This document shows positions 52,903 through 62,603 of a stretch of 64,000 bases of DNA, piece by piece. The position numbers and the translations under genes were made by a program. Source of the DNA: Mesorhizobium sp. WSM4311 (lineage in GTDB: Bacteria; Pseudomonadota; Alphaproteobacteria; Rhizobiales; Rhizobiaceae). Position 1 is the first letter of the stretch, and each line of letters opens with the position of its first letter. The notes beneath the pieces were generated by a model that had not been told where the DNA came from, did not search any database, and saw only the letters and a list, made by a program, of their open reading frames with translations. Location: NCBI RefSeq assembly GCF_002295115.1, contig NZ_NSFV01000017.1:62001-126000 (forward strand). The letters run 5' to 3'.

Positions 52903-55900
52903 TTACCGAGTATCCCCAGTTCCCGCGCACTTGCGTATGGCTACGAGACCACCCATCAGCTTGGCGCGATTCAACTCGTAGTGGCTGTCGAAGAACAGGA
53001 TTTCGGCGAACTGACCGGCAAGCGCGCTCACCCCCAGCGGATCGACCGAACGCGCGCTGCCCTGCTCCTTGATCTCACGCAGCAGGGTCTTGGTCAGCGT
53101 GATCTTGCTCGCGTCTTCACCGGGCGGCTGCCAGTCGAGGTCTTCGATGAAGTACCAGCCACTCGGTTTAAGCAAGGAAAAGAATTCGCGAAGCGTAAGC
53201 TGTTCCCCAAAGGACGCGTGGCTGCCGTCGTCGATCACCACGTCAAGTGACGCAGGCTCGAGTTTCGCGGCGATTTTGCGCAGGTCCTCCGCCCTGGACT
53301 GATCGCCGACAAACGACCTGAACCTATCATTGTTCAGATGGGAAAGATCGTTGAGGTCGACGCCGATCACTTGGCTAAACGGAAAGTACTTTTGCCAAAG
53401 GCCCACCGATGCTGGTGTGGCCCGATCGTCGATCGCCGCGCCGCGGTGCTGTACGATCTCCATAATACGCTGCACCGCAAGCCGGCGGCTCGACAGCAAC
53501 TGATCATAGACGCGAGCATAGCTGTGCCGGTTGCCTGTGTGTCGATTCTTGTCGGTCGGAAATTGGTCGGCAAGCTTCGTTAGCGAGGAAAATCCGGCGA
53601 GCGGATCCATCAGGGACGAGATCAGCGGCGCCCCTTCGCCGCCCAGCCGGGCCTCATTGCGCGCCGTCCACAGATGGACGCCGAACACCCGCTCATCGTT
53701 CAGATAGTCGGCCAGTTCCGCTATCGGCTTTTCGAAGCGGTCGATTTCATTCCAGTCGATCGTGTTGAAGAACATCGGGCTGAACACCCATTCCTGCAGC
53801 GCGGCTCCCGCGTCGGAGGCAATGTAGTCGGACAAAAGCTTGGGGCCGATGTCTCCGAATTCCCTGCCGCGTGCTTCGTGAAAACGTTCGATCGACAATT
53901 CGTACAGCGCCCTCAGATGACTGCTGTAAGGCCGGGCATAGATAACATTGCCGCAGATGAAGTGACCTTTGTGCGATCCGCGCCATTGCAGGTTGAAGAA
54001 ATGATCCCCGCGAAAGGGGAACGGTCGCAGCAGGATGACGTCGGAATCCATCCAGAGCCCGCCATGCTCGTAGAGCAGGGCGTAGCGGAAGATATCGCTG
54101 AAATACCTGATCTCGGAGCCGGCGACGATCCGCTCGAACAAGGCTCGCGGCATGACGTCGTCGGCATTGCGGAGTTCGACCCCGTGCGGGACGAGGAATT
54201 CGAGCTTCTCTGGTGCGTAGCTCCACACCCGCACCGGATGGCCCGCTGCCCGCATCGACGTCGTGGCCGCGATCAAAGTACGATGCTCGGCCTTGTCGGA
54301 CATCACCTGGTAGAAGCAGTTGATCTGCGGAAGCGCGGTACCGTCGCTGCCAAGGAAGCGGGAAATCCGCGCGTCGAACTGGCGCGATCGTTCCCGCCGT
54401 TCCGGCGGAGAATCGACGTCGCGCAGGAACGGCGCGAGCTCATGGAAGATGTCGTCTGCCGACTTCATGCCGCCAGGGCCGAGGTCCTTGCCTTCCGACG
54501 GCGCCTGGCTTGCATCGTCCATGGCTCCGTTGTCAGCACAGTCAGGCTTGATCCCTGCTTTGGTTGGCGCAGCGCCATGCCCCGAGACCAGCGTCACCCT
54601 GGACGCCGTGCCGGCCGCACCTGATGGCAGGCTATCCACGTCTTCTAACATCGACCTAACCTCCGCCTCGTCGACGGTCGCGATCCAGGACTCGCTGTCG
54701 GTGACGCTGTAGGAAATCACCAAACGCCTTTCGTCAGGGTGCCACGCCAGACCGGCAGCAAATTCGACGCCCTTTTTGTCGAAGAAGAACGGCCGGCTTA
54801 CTTTTCGCAAGGTGTTGGCTTCATCGAACCAGACGAACCGATGCAGGTAGTAACGCCGCTTCTCGGCGACCCGCCACTGGACTTCATGAATCAATGCAAG
54901 CCACCCGCCGGCAAATGCGATCAGCTGTGTTCCACCCCTGAAACTCTTCGCTGCAATTGCGGGAGGAGTCTCGCTGAGAGTCGAGCCCCGCTCGTCCACG
55001 GTCCGGGTGGGATCGCAAAGGTAGATGAATTGCAACGCCTCTGCCCCTCCCCCCACCGTGCCTGGCTTGACTTGCGGCATCCAGTTCTTCTGGTGCAGCC
55101 GCGGCCCCGCCGGGCGGAGTACGCGCCAGTCGGTGAGCCGGCAGGAAGCGTCCTCATCAATGCGCGCGACGATCTGCTCGCACCAGCCCTCCTCCGTCAA
55201 TTCGCGCACGCACGAGACGCCCCATAGCGCGTCGCGCCAAGCGAACAGGCGCATGTCCTCAAATCCGAGAACACGGTCGTTGGCGGGTTCCGGCATATCG
55301 GCCGGCGGCAAAACCTCGCTTGCGGACTGAATAGAGAGCTCATCACTCAATCGGAGAAGGAAATTGCGCGTGTGAACCGGCACTCCACCCGGCGTGTCGT
55401 ATTGCAGGTTGTCTTCGGCCAGCGTGTAATTCACCGTTCGCTGCAAAAGCACGATCAGGTCGCCCAATCGAGCCACCGACTGGTTTGACGACCGATAGCC
55501 ATCGGGCGCCGTAAAGCCGACCGGACGCGCGCTAAAGGACGGCATCATTGTCTTGGCGGGCTGCACATAGAAGAACAGGTTGGACCACGCCAACTCCCTC
55601 GGGCCATCGTCGATTGTCCGGTTCAGCGCCAGCCAGTTGCATGCCGCGAAACCACGGTCCTTGCGCACGGGGTCGCGCGCGTAGTTTGCCGCTATCGCAA
55701 ACTCTTCCACCATGCCTGTCGTGTAGATGTAGTCCTCGATAAACAGGATGTCCTGTTCCGGCCGCTTGATCGCCAGCCCCGCTTCAGAAAACAGGGCGCT
55801 GGCGTGGTTCATCCCTTTGTCGCGGTAGAACCGGGCCAGGTCATAGAGCGGCTCGGCTCGTTGCGGCCGTTGATTGAAGGCGGCAAGGGCCTGCTCAATG

Positions 55901-56835
55901 AAGCCGGGCTCGTCGCCGAGTTTGCGCAGGCAGCGAGCCCCCTGAAGGCGGGCGTTCCACGCCTCCTCGTCCCAGCCGCCCATGGCGGCGCGTTTGGCGT
56001 AGGCCACCGCGGCCTCCGCGGTCCGGCCGGCATCGCGATAGGATTGCGCCAGGTAGAACCAATAGCGCTGATTTTCCGGATCCTTTTCGAGGGCTTCCAG
56101 CAGAAGCTTCGCATCACGTTCGAATTTGTCGACGCGGTTCGATCCGCTGGCGTGGTCCTTGTACCAGGCACCGCGCAGCTCCTGCACGCCCCCAGGCACA
56201 TCGAGATATTCGTGGGTCACACCGTAATAGCGCGCGCCGGCGTCGCGCCTGACCAGGCGCGTGTTCCAATAGGCCAAGCCGGAATCCGACCGCTGCAGCA
56301 GCCGATAGCCCGCACTGTCGAGCCGCGATCGGAAGCCCGCGTCCTCGACCATCAGCTCCATGTCGGCGTCGTCAAACAGCAGATAATCGTAGGCGAGTGG
56401 CGAGGCATAGGCGTGATCGAGCGCTGCGTTGCGCGCCTGCTCGAAATTGTGGAATGGGAATTCGTGCAGCTCGCCGGGCAGGCTGCGGGCAGCGAAGAAC
56501 GATTTGATGAAATCCTGGGTCCCGTCGGTCGAGCCGGTATCGCCGATGACCCAGCAGTCGATGTGGTCGACAACCGCACCGAGACAGCGTTGAAGGTTCG
56601 CCATCTCGTTCTTGACGATCATATTGAGGCAGAGCCGCTTGCCGTTTGTCATTCGCGATCCATCGGCCTTCAATGTGACTGTCGGCGATAGGGACGGTTC
56701 GCGTGTCGCCGCGCCTTGCCGGATCCGTTTCGATGCGGATTCGCCGAGCCTCGACCGCTCATGCCTTCCCCCCGCTGTCGCTGTCCACTTGCCAGTCCGG
56801 CTGCGCAACAGCTTCCATTTCAAAGATCCGATCAT
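52903..56835 (-). CDS. giant four-part glycan enzyme: GT2-TPR, GH130-like propeller, GT32, methyltransferase
   Basis: A protein of up to 1310 residues. Residues about 65-250 are a GT2 domain (LCLNMIVKNEMANLQRCLGA, IGDTGSTDGTQDF, DYLLFDDADMELM). Residues 250-400 are TPR-like. Residues about 420-750 resemble the five-bladed propeller of GH130-type proteins (LGFEDMRLFAWRDALWGVSC, WHPDERRLVISYSV). Residues about 830-1000 are a GT32 domain (ALLYEHGGLWMDSDVILLRP with DxD). Residues about 1110-1270 are a SAM methyltransferase (DVVIDDGSHASFGEQL, FIEDLDW). The start is uncertain: the ATG at 56652 (MTNGKRLCLNM) may be the real one. First gene of the cluster. Confidence 0.85.
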   Translation of the reverse strand: MIGSLKWKLLRSRTGKWTATAGGRHERSRLGESASKRIRQGAATREPSLSPTVTLKADGSRMTNGKRLCLNMIVKNEMANLQRCLGAVVDHIDCWVIGDTGSTDGTQDFIKSFFAARSLPGELHEFPFHNFEQARNAALDHAYASPLAYDYLLFDDADMELMVEDAGFRSRLDSAGYRLLQRSDSGLAYWNTRLVRRDAGARYYGVTHEYLDVPGGVQELRGAWYKDHASGSNRVDKFERDAKLLLEALEKDPENQRYWFYLAQSYRDAGRTAEAAVAYAKRAAMGGWDEEAWNARLQGARCLRKLGDEPGFIEQALAAFNQRPQRAEPLYDLARFYRDKGMNHASALFSEAGLAIKRPEQDILFIEDYIYTTGMVEEFAIAANYARDPVRKDRGFAACNWLALNRTIDDGPRELAWSNLFFYVQPAKTMMPSFSARPVGFTAPDGYRSSNQSVARLGDLIVLLQRTVNYTLAEDNLQYDTPGGVPVHTRNFLLRLSDELSIQSASEVLPPADMPEPANDRVLGFEDMRLFAWRDALWGVSCVRELTEEGWCEQIVARIDEDASCRLTDWRVLRPAGPRLHQKNWMPQVKPGTVGGGAEALQFIYLCDPTRTVDERGSTLSETPPAIAAKSFRGGTQLIAFAGGWLALIHEVQWRVAEKRRYYLHRFVWFDEANTLRKVSRPFFFDKKGVEFAAGLAWHPDERRLVISYSVTDSESWIATVDEAEVRSMLEDVDSLPSGAAGTASRVTLVSGHGAAPTKAGIKPDCADNGAMDDASQAPSEGKDLGPGGMKSADDIFHELAPFLRDVDSPPERRERSRQFDARISRFLGSDGTALPQINCFYQVMSDKAEHRTLIAATTSMRAAGHPVRVWSYAPEKLEFLVPHGVELRNADDVMPRALFERIVAGSEIRYFSDIFRYALLYEHGGLWMDSDVILLRPFPFRGDHFFNLQWRGSHKGHFICGNVIYARPYSSHLRALYELSIERFHEARGREFGDIGPKLLSDYIASDAGAALQEWVFSPMFFNTIDWNEIDRFEKPIAELADYLNDERVFGVHLWTARNEARLGGEGAPLISSLMDPLAGFSSLTKLADQFPTDKNRHTGNRHSYARVYDQLLSSRRLAVQRIMEIVQHRGAAIDDRATPASVGLWQKYFPFSQVIGVDLNDLSHLNNDRFRSFVGDQSRAEDLRKIAAKLEPASLDVVIDDGSHASFGEQLTLREFFSLLKPSGWYFIEDLDWQPPGEDASKITLTKTLLREIKEQGSARSVDPLGVSALAGQFAEILFFDSHYELNRAKLMGGLVAIRKCAGTGDTR

Positions 56836-58252
56836 TCCTTCTCACGGATCCTATAGGTCGTCCTCAGGAAACCGCGCTTAACCTTATCCACAGTGGTTAG
56901 CAGCCAGCCGTCATGCCAGCGGGCGGCAATGGCGACCGTGAAAGGAGGCTGCTTGAACTGCAACCGCCGGCATTCACCGCTCCGTCCGGTCTGACCGGTA
57001 GGTTCTGTATTTCGCCGCCATTTGCAGGCTGCCGTCAAGGCCGAGGCACCAGCATCCGCTGAGACATTGCCAACCCGTCTGGCTGCGCCATCGTCGATAA
57101 TTTGCATGGAAGATGGAGACCTTCAATTGCTATCTAAAGCAGGCAGGATTGCAAGTAGTCCTATTAAACATCTGATTGTCATAGCGATTCTCCAAGCCAT
57201 CTTTCCTGCAATTGCCAAAGCGGCACTACCTCGTTCCAGCTAATTTAGTAGTTGCTTAATTTATAGTTTACAATTTGCTAATTTTCGAATCTACTAAAAC
57301 GCGGTGTTGAGGGGCCCTCGCAGTTTGGACGGCCGAATGCCGGAATGTCTGCGAAATTCTTTCTTGGGGAGAGTTAGAAGGGTCTGGGTTATCAAGGACG
57401 TTTCGCGGATTGGAAGGCGCGTCCACCGGGCACGCTAGTTATATGTCGCGACCATGTCCCCCTTGTGGGGGCGGACGGCTTCCCATTCCCTTGAGAATTG
57501 TCGCCGAGGCATCGGCGCTATCGTTGACGGGAGTGGGTGTTGGGTCGAGTCTTGCCACGTGCGCACGGGAGAAGTGCACAGCCTCGGTTCGGCTGGCCGC
57601 AAAACCTTCAGCCGGCCGATCGCCCGGAGTTCGGTGAGCACCAATGCGAGGCAGACCCCGCCGCGCTGGACGCAACCGGCATTCAGCCTGAACCCGGCCT
57701 AAACCAGACCGGCTTCGCCATCGGCCGCGTACGCGAACTCGGCGCGGACCCGGCGGTGGCGACCTCGATTGTCGCAGATCACTTGTCGTTCAACGTCATT
57801 CATTTGAAGGACGACGGCTTTCCAATCCCGGAGTTTCCTGACGAGCCGACGCCGAGCCTTCGGCGTAGCCTGGAGGGATTGCGTAGTGGGTGGGATGACA
57901 TCGCCTGCCGACCGGCGGTGCCGTGGTACAGCACCCCGTTTCGGACGGCGCAGATCCATTTGCAGACAAGCGCTGGAAACGATCGGCCAGACGCTGCAAC
58001 CGATGCTTTGGACATCGGCGGCAATCCCTTCATGGCAGTTGCGGGCGGCTCACGGCGGGGTCGTCCACGCTTCGCTGATCCGCCCCACGATGCGGCGCCG
58101 TTCGATGCCACGACGCCGCCAACCCGACAGAGACTATCCGCCCGCTCGATCGCGCCGACCTTGCTGGCGCAGCCGATCGGCGGCGATTGAAAATTGAGAG
58201 TGACGACAGAAAAACGCAGCGGCGCATTCGTCCGCTGACCACGGAGAGTATC
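56836..58252. other. 1.4-kb divergent intergenic region
   Basis: It separates the minus-strand glycosyltransferase cluster from the plus-strand collagen-protein locus. 57230-57300 is a marked AT-rich tract, a good place for promoters or an H-NS-like silencer. Frames such as 57537-58190 plus and 57699-57959 minus have no recognisable domains. No EcfG-type site was found. Confidence 0.5.
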
Positions 58253-58567
58253 ATGAGCTATATAACAGGGTTTGCAGTCATGGAAGTTACCGTTAGAGGC
58301 GCCTTGCCCATCGGCGACACGACCGAAAATGTGCCTTATTTCATCCTGGACACGGCTAAGAGCGCCATCGTCGGTCAGGTCATCCTGCCCAAGGCCGTCA
58401 AGCGAAGCCTCGCTGTCGCTGTCACCGTCAAGGTTCCGGCCGCAGCCGGCTCATTTGCGATTGGTACGTTTGACGATGGCGGGAATTTCCAGGCCTGCAG
58501 CTTTCTCCGCGTAGAGAGCCCTTCTGTCCAACGACCCGACGGCGCCGTCGGTCTATCCGGAAGATGA
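58253..58567 (+). CDS. small protein upstream of the collagen-like gene, function unknown
   Basis: A 104-residue protein: SYITGFAVMEVTVRGALPIG, ENVPYFILDTAKSAIVGQVI, KRSLAVAVTVKVPAAAGSF. The pattern is all-beta with short strands, like a small immunoglobulin- or capsule-type domain. GGAGAG precedes ATG 58253; no signal peptide. It lies 94 bases before the collagen-like gene on the same strand and may be a chaperone, partner or second cargo. I recognise no family. Confidence 0.72.
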   Translation: MSYITGFAVMEVTVRGALPIGDTTENVPYFILDTAKSAIVGQVILPKAVKRSLAVAVTVKVPAAAGSFAIGTFDDGGNFQACSFLRVESPSVQRPDGAVGLSGR

Positions 58568-58661
58568 CCGTCCAATCTCCTTGTCGTTGTCGCGACCGCA
58601 CGCCGGCCTAGCGTCGGGCGGTTTTCCCTAGGATTGAGTTCAAAGCCAACAGGAGCCAGTC

Positions 58662-61600
58662 ATGGCCCGTGCCTCTGAAATTCTCTTTGTCGATCCTTCA
58701 GTCTCCGATCTCAACACGGTTCTCGCCAATCTGAGGGCCGAAGTCCAGGCAATAGTGCTGGACGGCCGCCGACCGGCGGCACGGCAGATTGCCGCCGCGC
58801 TCTCGCGGCACGACGGGCTCGACGCGGTGCACGTCTTGGCGCATGGCGCGCCCGGCCGGGTCAGCTTCTCCGCGGGAGAATGGTCGGTAGGGACGCTGGA
58901 GGAAGCGGCTGAGGACTTCGCTTCAATCGGCAGGGCGCTTGCTGCGGACGGCGAGCTGCGGCTGTGGAGCTGCGAGACGGCATCAGGGAATGCTGGCGAA
59001 ACCTTCGTAGCGGCTTTGGAACAGGCGGTCGGCGCGGACGTCCGTGCATCCAGGTCGCTAGTTGGCGCAGCCGCCCTGGGCGGCGCCTGGAAACTGTCCG
59101 TTCGCGTCGGCGCGTCCACGCCCCTGCCGCCGTTGACCCCGGACGGGGTGTCGAATTACGCAGGGATACTTGTCTCAGGCGATCTGTCACTTACCGGTAC
59201 TGTAGATAGTGGATCGAGCAACAATATCAACACGTACTATTTGATTGATACAAATGGTACGGGAGTTACAACCGATGATACGGTTGTAGGTAGCTTTCAG
59301 TTACCATCTGCAGCCAATGCTGCGGCTCCAAAATTCTCGGTAACAGTAACAGTTCCTGTGGTTGGAGATACCTATCTCATCTATGACTCGGGCTTCCGCC
59401 TATACGGTACACTTACTTATGTCGCCGACACAGACCTCATCACGCCCGGCGCCCAACCGGGTTATCAATTCGATACCCAGCCCATCAACAACGTGGGCGC
59501 CGCGGGCAACGATGGCGATCACTTTAATGGTGGCCTGTTAACCCTCGCTAGTGCTGGCACCCCGGGAGCGACAGGGCCCGCGGGCCCGACCGGCGCCACG
59601 GGCGCGACAGGAGCCACGGGCTCTACTGGCGCAAGCGGCTCGACTGGAGCCACAGGTTCTACTGGCGCAAGTGGCTCGACGGGTGCAACTGGCTCGACCG
59701 GCGCCACAGGTTCTACTGGCGCAAGTGGCTCGACGGGTGCAACTGGCTCGACCGGCGCCACGGGCTCTACGGGTGCGAGCGGTTCGACGGGACCGACTGG
59801 TGCGACAGGTGCCACAGGTGCGACTGGGGCGACGGGCTCTACTGGCGCAAGCGGCTCGACTGGAGCCACAGGTTCTACTGGCGCAAGCGGCTCGACGGGA
59901 GCGACTGGCGCAACCGGAGCGACAGGTGATACCGGCGCCGCCGGTTCCACTGGAGCAACTGGAGCACCTGGTTCGACTGGAGCAACTGGTTCGACGGGCG
60001 CAACAGGCTCGACCGGCGCGACGGGCGATACCGGTGCAACCGGCGCCACTGGTGCGACCGGGTCGACTGGCGCCACGGGCTCTACCGGAGCAACTGGTTC
60101 GACCGGCGCAACAGGCTCGACCGGCGCCACCGGCGATACCGGTGCAACTGGTTCGACCGGCGCCACTGGCCCGACCGGAGCGACAGGATCGACCGGCGCC
60201 ACTGGCTCGACCGGTGCCACAGGTTCGACCGGGGCAACAGGCTCGACGGGAGCAACCGGCGCAACAGGTTCGACGGGCGCAACGGGTGATACCGGAGCAA
60301 CCGGCGCAACAGGCTCTACCGGAGCAACCGGCTCGACCGGCGATACCGGTGCAACTGGTTCGACCGGCGCCACGGGCGCGACCGGAGCGACTGGCGCAAC
60401 CGGAGCAACTGGTTCGACTGGAGCAACGGGCGACACTGGCGCGACTGGGTCGACTGGGGCAACCGGCTCTACCGGAGCAACCGGCGCCACGGGCTCGACC
60501 GGAGCAACCGGCTCTACCGGCGCGACTGGTGCTACTGGAGCGACCGGGACAACTGGGGACACCGGAGCAACCGGAGCCACGGGTGCAACTGGGGATACCG
60601 GAACGACTGGCTCGACCGGCGCAACAGGTTCGACTGGTGCCACGGGCTCGACAGGTGCCACCGGTTCGACCGGTGCGACTGGCTCGACGGGTGCGACAGG
60701 CTCGACAGGGGCCACCGGTTCGACCGGTGCGACTGGCTCGACGGGCGCAACCGGCTCGACCGGTGCCACAGGCTCGACCGGTGCGACAGGCTCGACAGGT
60801 GCCACGGGTTCGACCGGTGCGACTGGCTCGACAGGTGCCACGGGTTCGACCGGTGCGACTGGCTCGACAGGTGCCACGGGTTCGACCGGTGCGACTGGCT
60901 CGACCGGTGCCACGGGCTCGACCGGTGCGACTGGCTCGACCGGTGCCACCGGTTCGACCGGTGCGACTGGCTCGACCGGTGCGACAGGCTCGACAGGTGC
61001 GACAGGCTCGACAGGTGCCACGGGTTCGACCGGTGCGACTGGCTCGACAGGTGCCACGGGTTCGACCGGTGCGACTGGCTCGACCGGTGCGACTGGCTCG
61101 ACCGGTGCCACAGGCTCGACCGGTGCGACAGGCTCGACCGGTGCGGCAGGCTCGACAGGTGCGACAGGCTCGACCGGTGCGACAGGCTCGACAGGTGCGA
61201 CCGGTTCGACCGGTGCGACAGGCTCGACTGGTGCGACCGGTTCGACCGGGGCAACCGGAGCCACGGGTGCAACTGGTGATACCGGAGCGACTGGTGCGAC
61301 CGGAGCAACTGGCGACACCGGCGCAACCGGAGCCACGGGTGCCACTGGCGATACCGGAGCGACCGGAGCCACCGGAGCAACTGGCGACACCGGCGCAACC
61401 GGAGCCACGGGTGCCACTGGCGATACCGGAGCGACCGGAGCCACCGGTGCAACTGGTGATACCGGAGCAACTGGTGCAACGGGTGCCACTGGCGACACCG
61501 GAGCCACGGGTGCCACTGGCGATACCGGAGCGACCGGAGCCACCGGTGCAACTGGTGATACCGGAGCAACTGGTGCAACGGGTGCCACTGGCGACACCGG

Positions 61601-62387
61601 AGCCACGGGTGCGACCGGAGCAACTGGCGACACCGGCGCAACCGGAGCCACGGGTGCCACTGGCGACACCGGCGCAACCGGAGCAACTGGTGATACCGGA
61701 GCAACTGGTGCAACGGGTGCCACTGGCGACACCGGCGCAACCGGAGCCACGGGTGCCACTGGCGATACCGGAGCGACCGGAGCCACCGGTGCAACTGGTG
61801 ATACCGGAGCGACTGGTGCAACGGGTGCCACTGGCGACACCGGAGCCACGGGTGCGACCGGAGCAACCGGTGCAACTGGCTCGCAAGGTCCGACAGGCCC
61901 GACTGGAGGAACCGGTTCGGATGGTGGTGGAACCGGTAGTCATGGCAACAACGGCCACGGCAACGGAGAACAGCCCGCACCGGGCAATTCCGGGAACCAT
62001 AACAATGCCGACAACAGCGGACATCAGGGACAGGGCAACTCTGCCGGTGGTCAGGGCAAAGGAAACGGGGGGCAAGCCGCGGTCACGTCCAACACGCTCG
62101 GGCTCAAGGACACCACACAGTTCCTGCAATCCGGCTCGGCTGACGGTAACAGTGATCCCGGCAAGAATGCGTCGTTCGGCCAACTGGTCAGCCTTGCGGC
62201 GACTTCGGTGACGACAGACCTGCTGAACGTCCTCAAGACAATCAGCGGATCTGGCAACAACCAGAACAAGCCTTCCGGAGCGAGCACGGATCTCACCTCG
62301 GATCAGACCAAGCCTGGCGCCGGCTACGCCAGCACCGACCACGCCGTCAAGACGTCCCTGAAGGATCTTTTGAAGCCGCACGAGTGA
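58662..62387 (+). CDS. DUF4347 protein with a 780-residue collagen-like Gly-X-Thr region, putative type I secretion substrate
   Basis: A 1241-residue protein. Residues 1-165 are DUF4347 (EILFVDPSVSDLNTVLANLR, VHVLAHGAPGRVSFSAG, LRLWSCETASGNAGETFVAA), an N-terminal head of many large exported bacterial proteins. Residues 170-295 are beta-rich. Residues about 298-1081 are uninterrupted Gly-X-Y triplets, almost all GAT, GST or GDT, so Thr occupies nearly every Y position; proline is almost absent. A Gly/Asn/His-rich hinge and a 110-residue C-terminal domain follow, possibly holding the secretion signal. No Sec signal peptide. An ABC exporter gene follows. Threonines are candidate O-glycosylation sites. 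Confidence 0.9.
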   Translation: MARASEILFVDPSVSDLNTVLANLRAEVQAIVLDGRRPAARQIAAALSRHDGLDAVHVLAHGAPGRVSFSAGEWSVGTLEEAAEDFASIGRALAADGELRLWSCETASGNAGETFVAALEQAVGADVRASRSLVGAAALGGAWKLSVRVGASTPLPPLTPDGVSNYAGILVSGDLSLTGTVDSGSSNNINTYYLIDTNGTGVTTDDTVVGSFQLPSAANAAAPKFSVTVTVPVVGDTYLIYDSGFRLYGTLTYVADTDLITPGAQPGYQFDTQPINNVGAAGNDGDHFNGGLLTLASAGTPGATGPAGPTGATGATGATGSTGASGSTGATGSTGASGSTGATGSTGATGSTGASGSTGATGSTGATGSTGASGSTGPTGATGATGATGATGSTGASGSTGATGSTGASGSTGATGATGATGDTGAAGSTGATGAPGSTGATGSTGATGSTGATGDTGATGATGATGSTGATGSTGATGSTGATGSTGATGDTGATGSTGATGPTGATGSTGATGSTGATGSTGATGSTGATGATGSTGATGDTGATGATGSTGATGSTGDTGATGSTGATGATGATGATGATGSTGATGDTGATGSTGATGSTGATGATGSTGATGSTGATGATGATGTTGDTGATGATGATGDTGTTGSTGATGSTGATGSTGATGSTGATGSTGATGSTGATGSTGATGSTGATGSTGATGSTGATGSTGATGSTGATGSTGATGSTGATGSTGATGSTGATGSTGATGSTGATGSTGATGSTGATGSTGATGSTGATGSTGATGSTGATGSTGATGSTGATGSTGATGSTGATGSTGATGSTGAAGSTGATGSTGATGSTGATGSTGATGSTGATGSTGATGATGATGDTGATGATGATGDTGATGATGATGDTGATGATGATGDTGATGATGATGDTGATGATGATGDTGATGATGATGDTGATGATGDTGATGATGATGDTGATGATGATGDTGATGATGATGDTGATGATGATGDTGATGATGDTGATGATGATGDTGATGATGATGDTGATGATGATGDTGATGATGATGDTGATGATGATGATGSQGPTGPTGGTGSDGGGTGSHGNNGHGNGEQPAPGNSGNHNNADNSGHQGQGNSAGGQGKGNGGQAAVTSNTLGLKDTTQFLQSGSADGNSDPGKNASFGQLVSLAATSVTTDLLNVLKTISGSGNNQNKPSGASTDLTSDQTKPGAGYASTDHAVKTSLKDLLKPHE
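59560..61905 (+). repeat. tandem repeat encoding the collagen-like region
   Basis: A 2.3-kb in-frame array of nine-base units. The 5' third is irregular. 60609-61248 is about 35 near-identical 18-base units encoding STGATG, with synonymous changes only. 61250-61880 is a 36-base higher-order unit with a GDT triplet at every third or fourth position, about 17 times. The gradient of homogeneity suggests recent expansion in the middle. Confidence 0.92.
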
Positions 62388-62399
62388 GCGGCGAATGGA

Positions 62400-62420
62400 C
62401 CTGGACCATACTGGTCCAGG
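62400..62420 (+). other. perfect hairpin between the collagen-like gene and the transporter
   Basis: CCTGGACC, loop ATACT, GGTCCAGG: an eight-base stem 13 bases after the stop codon, with no T-run. It could protect the 3' end of the upper message or reduce, rather than stop, read-through into the transporter gene. Confidence 0.55.
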
Positions 62421-62603
62421 GTTAAAACGGGCGCGCGGGCTGCTGGAAAGCGGGTCCGCGCGTCCAACATCCCGGACAGGGATTGGCATGAGAGTCGCAC
62501 GGCGAATCAATTCGGAGTACAGTGGCGGCATGATCGAAACCCTCGGCAGGGGCGCTTCGGCCCGGGAATTGTCGAGTTCGCTCGCGTGCCGGAAGACAAA
62601 GCC

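Noticed and set aside
57537..58190. 217-residue plus-strand frame upstream of the small beta protein gene
   Set aside because: No family, no ribosome site, Arg/Pro-rich end, and several competing frames on the other strand.
59560..61905. CRISPR-like array
   Set aside because: The repeats are contiguous without unique spacers and stay in frame as Gly-X-Thr, so this is a protein repeat.
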